DNA of 64,000 nucleotides from Coneutiohabitans sp964457925 (GTDB lineage Bacteria; Zhuqueibacterota; Zhuqueibacteria; Zhuqueibacterales; Zhuqueibacteraceae), in assembly GCA_964457925.1 (NCBI GenBank), contig CAYWGH010000007.1, positions 62,001 through 126,000 on the forward strand, given 5' to 3'. The notes below the pieces were generated by a model, which saw only the letters and a list, made by a program, of their open reading frames with translations, made no database searches and was not told where the DNA came from. This document shows, in pieces, positions 61,630 to 64,000 of this stretch. A program made the position numbers and the translations under genes. The first letter of the stretch is position 1. Each line of letters starts with the position of its first letter.

Positions 61630-62072
61630 AATAAAAGGGCGCAAATCTTCTTGCGCCTGGCCTGAGCCGTTATTTTGCCCGAAATTCAAGAACTCAAAAA
61701 TTCTTCTCGCACACGGCAGCCTTATTCTGCGAAAGCATCCCTCGCATTGTCATTTGGACGAATCTTGCGAAGTATTCTGCCCACCCCAAGTGTGTCACAA
61801 AACCCTTGCGGCATGAGCAATCAACCTACTCCTGCAAAGCACCCCGACACGGCCACCGCATTTGCGGCAGAGATTGCATCTGCACAAGACGATGCCGGTT
61901 CGTTCCACACCGATTTTCCAGCAAGCTGAAAAGCGAAACCCTTCAGCAGCCTGGTGAATCCCGCCCACAAATGCGAGGCTCTCACAAAAAGCAAAAGCCC
62001 TTTCAGTGGGATGTCATTTTCGTGGGCGAGGCCCTTTCCGAATTTCATTCCATACTTTGAAAAGCCCTTTTC
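61630..62072. other. Intergenic region between convergent genes
   Basis: 443 bases between the DAHP synthase and cytochrome genes. A short stem GGCGCAA/TTGCGCC near 61637-61656 could stop transcription weakly. A frame starting at ATG 61813 codes for 38 residues but has no convincing support. 'AAAAGCCCTTT' occurs twice (near 61990 and 62059). Nothing else was recognised. Confidence 0.4.
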
Positions 62073-63059
62073 TTACTTGCTATTGCCCGCCGGCGCCGGA
62101 TATCTCTCGATTTGGTTGACTACCGGTTTGACCGTGCGCAGATAGCTGTAAATCGCGCTCAAATCTTCCTCCGTCATGCCGGCGTACATGGTCCAGGGCA
62201 TCACGGTGTTGTCGCCGCCTTGCGGCACAGGAATGTGAGCCGCGGCTGAGTCGGCATATTCTTTAAAACGGCCGACGAAATAAGCCCGATCCCACGCGCC
62301 GATGCCGGTATCTTTTTCCGGAGTAATGTTGGCCGTGCGCACGACTTTCCCGTCCGGAAACTTGAACTCCTGTCCGCCGGCGAAATCCATGCCCGGCAAA
62401 GCCTGGCCTTTGTTATCGACCGGCGTATGGCAGAAATGACAGCCCGAAACCGTGTTCAAATATTTGCCGTAGGCGAGCGTGTCAGAAGCCGGCGGCCGGG
62501 TCTTTGGTGTGTAAGGTTTGGGAATCGTGCGCACGATGAGATTCATCGGAAAAGTTAGCTGCGTGCGCGCCACTTCGTTTTGGATCGGCGGCAGCGTGCG
62601 CAAATAGGCGACGATGGCGTGTAAATCCTCTTCGCCCAACTCGTTGTAAATCGGATAGGGCATCATCGGGAAAAGCGGTTCGCCGTTTTTGTCGACGCCG
62701 GCAACGATGGCGCGCGCAATCTCACCGTCAGTCCACTTTCCGAGGGCCGCGGGCGTGATGTTGGGCACACGCAATGTGCCGATGGTCTCGGTCATTTCTT
62801 CGCCGCCCTTGCCCTCAGTGCCGGGCGTAACCGGGCCGGAATAGTAACGAAAGTCGCGCGTCGAGTGGCAGTCAATACACACTGTCACATGATTTGCCAG
62901 GTATTTTCCGCGCGCAATGGTTTCCGGCGTCGCGGCAACAGTAAGATCGGGCGCCTCGCCAACATTCGGCAAGCCCTGAGTAAGATAAAGCAGGCCGCCG
63001 ATGATCAAGATTGCCACGACCGCAAGAATTGCTGCAACAACTTTAAGCAACTTCTTCAT
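62073..63059 (-). CDS. Di-haem cytochrome c
   Basis: 328 residues from ATG 63059 (GAGGAG upstream), with an N-terminal membrane anchor/signal ('VVAAILAVVAILIIGGLLYL'). Two haem c sites are present: 'VCIDCHSTRD' near residue 62 and 'GCHFCHTPVD' near 208, each followed by a cytochrome domain with a likely Met axial ligand ('PMMPYPIYNEL', 'MPWTMYAGMTEEDLSAIYSYL'). Such proteins carry electrons in the periplasm, often next to an oxidase or dehydrogenase. No redox partner is in the window. Confidence 0.88.
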   Translation of the reverse strand: MKKLLKVVAAILAVVAILIIGGLLYLTQGLPNVGEAPDLTVAATPETIARGKYLANHVTVCIDCHSTRDFRYYSGPVTPGTEGKGGEEMTETIGTLRVPNITPAALGKWTDGEIARAIVAGVDKNGEPLFPMMPYPIYNELGEEDLHAIVAYLRTLPPIQNEVARTQLTFPMNLIVRTIPKPYTPKTRPPASDTLAYGKYLNTVSGCHFCHTPVDNKGQALPGMDFAGGQEFKFPDGKVVRTANITPEKDTGIGAWDRAYFVGRFKEYADSAAAHIPVPQGGDNTVMPWTMYAGMTEEDLSAIYSYLRTVKPVVNQIERYPAPAGNSK

Positions 63060-63170
63060 CACAAATTCTCCTCAGAAATGTGAAAGTTTAACCAACTTAA
63101 AAAAGCCAACAATGAAACACAGTCAACGCGAGGTTAAAAGTGATGCCTCATTGTAGATTTTTTTTGGATG

Positions 63171-63236
63171 AGCGGATTGCACGAATAATGCGGATATCGC
63201 CCCTTTGCTTTATCCGCGATATTCGAAGAATCCGCT
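63171..63236. repeat. Dispersed palindromic repeat, copy 2
   Basis: Outer arms AGCGGATT (63171-63178) and AATCCGCT (63229-63236), inner arms GCGGATA (63190-63196) and TATCCGC (63211-63217). Bases 63210-63236 are identical to 24197-24223. It lies between the cytochrome and secreted-protein genes. Confidence 0.8.
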
Positions 63237-63255
63237 GGCAGAATAAAGTTCGCGA

Positions 63256-64000
63256 CTACTTCAAAAGGGTCATTTTTTTCGTCATCATCTGCACGCTGCC
63301 GTTTGCCGCGGTTGCTGTGAGACGGTAAAAATAAATGCCGCTGGTGACGCGCTTGCCGGCGTCATCCAACCCATTCCAGCGCACGGTTTGCGCGCCCGCC
63401 GCTTTCATTCCCGACACGAGTGTTGCCACGCGGCGGCCGTTGACATCGTAGATCGCAAGCGTAACATTGCCGGCTGACGCCAGGCTGTAGCGAATTGCCG
63501 TCTCCGGATTGAAGGGATTGGGGTAATTCTGCTCCAGCGCAAAACCCGCCGGTAAAACCGGATCATGGGACTCGACGTCCGTCGGACGCTGACCAACGGT
63601 AAAATTTACCGGATAAAGGCCGCCATTGAGAATTCGAACATCGTTGCCATTGCCGGTCAAGCCGTCAGGCAATAAATCAACATACCAAATCGAAGCCGTG
63701 CTGTTTTCGATATAGTGATAATAAACGCGTTGATCATCGCGCGAGAAAGCCGGGCTGCTCAACGAACTGCCGTTATTGGTGATCACGCCTTGTTCGCCGG
63801 TGTTGAGATTGACGGCGATGGCCTTCACGGCGCCGGTTTCATCAAAAAAGTCAAAAGCAATAATGTTATCCGTATTCGAGGCAAACACTGCATTGCCGAT
63901 ATTGACGCCGGGCCGTTGCGGCGGGAACAGGCGATTGATCTTGCCGTCCGCAGCGCGCAATAAATTGATATCCCAATAACTCGTCGTGTCGCCGCTCGCA
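63256..64000 (-). CDS. Secreted protein with type IX-style C-terminal module, partial
   Basis: The frame is open through the window edge, so the N-terminus is missing; 247 codons are visible. The upstream part has short repeats like PD40/WD40 propeller blades ('SSPAFSRDDQRVYYHYI', 'NIIAFDFFDETG'). It ends in the FlgD-like sorting module 'FALEQNYPNPFNPETAIRY', 'VTLAIYDVNGRRVATLV' and 'SGIYFYRLTA'. Such modules send proteins through type IX secretion in FCB bacteria. It is probably surface-located; no enzyme function is visible. Confidence 0.85.
   Translation of the reverse strand, partial: ASGDTTSYWDINLLRAADGKINRLFPPQRPGVNIGNAVFASNTDNIIAFDFFDETGAVKAIAVNLNTGEQGVITNNGSSLSSPAFSRDDQRVYYHYIENSTASIWYVDLLPDGLTGNGNDVRILNGGLYPVNFTVGQRPTDVESHDPVLPAGFALEQNYPNPFNPETAIRYSLASAGNVTLAIYDVNGRRVATLVSGMKAAGAQTVRWNGLDDAGKRVTSGIYFYRLTATAANGSVQMMTKKMTLLK

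Overview
The window looks like a chromosomal fragment of a Gram-negative bacterium of the Fibrobacteres-Chlorobi-Bacteroidetes (FCB) superphylum, perhaps a KSB1- or Calditrichota-like lineage. Seen directly: an Mla-type lipid-transport operon, Wza/Wzc capsule export genes, several small outer-membrane barrels, and two secreted proteins ending in the FlgD-like, type IX-style C-terminal module with a 'YPNPFNP' motif. The lineage is inferred from that combination; no rRNA gene is present to confirm it. No tRNA, CRISPR array, insertion sequence or prophage was recognised.

Layout. 1-5 kb (minus): capsule/exopolysaccharide export operon (Wza, Wzc kinase, nucleotide-sugar epimerase, sugar transferase cut by the window edge). 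5.7-11.4 kb (minus): STAS protein with a C-terminal helix-turn-helix, a starch-synthase-like protein that has lost its catalytic motifs, GalT, a TPR lipoprotein and an outer-membrane protein. 11.6-17.1 kb (minus): complete rod-shape cluster mreB-mreC-mreD-mrdA-rodA. 17.3-27.1 kb (minus): purH, purN, LD-carboxypeptidase, rimO, ftsY, CDP-alcohol phosphatidyltransferase, UbiA-type prenyltransferase and purF. Between these and up to 28.8 kb lie frameshifted remnants of toxin-antitoxin genes, two of them next to palindromic repeats. 28.8-33.4 kb (minus): ridA, an MsbA-like ABC exporter, a deoxynucleoside kinase, folK and folB.

33.5-42.2 kb (plus): metallophosphoesterase, a PuuD/PuuA-like pair for gamma-glutamylated amines, a membrane protein with three winged-helix-like modules, rpsT, a 3-hydroxyacyl-CoA dehydrogenase, and a 976-residue HsdR-like protein in which the nuclease and helicase motifs are all degenerate and which has no HsdM or HsdS partner. 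42.2-43.8 kb (minus): small envelope proteins. 44.6-48.1 kb (plus): a large secreted PKD/cadherin-like protein. 48.3-56.3 kb (minus): Mla lipid-transport operon, then a partner-switching set (STAS antagonist, HATPase kinase, SpoIIE phosphatase) enclosing two TPM-domain proteins. 56.6-61.6 kb (plus): M20 peptidase, an M29 aminopeptidase with a histone-H1-like tail, a paralogue of it missing most metal ligands, and class II DAHP synthase. 61.6-64 kb (minus): di-haem cytochrome c and the C-terminal part of a secreted protein.

The recurrent theme is of intact, full-length proteins related to enzymes but lacking catalytic residues (HsdR-like, starch-synthase-like, M29-like). The HsdR-like gene is the best candidate for an undescribed function. 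Several start codons were moved from the longest open frame to internal ATG/GTG/CTG codons with better ribosome-binding sites; each case is stated in its entry.
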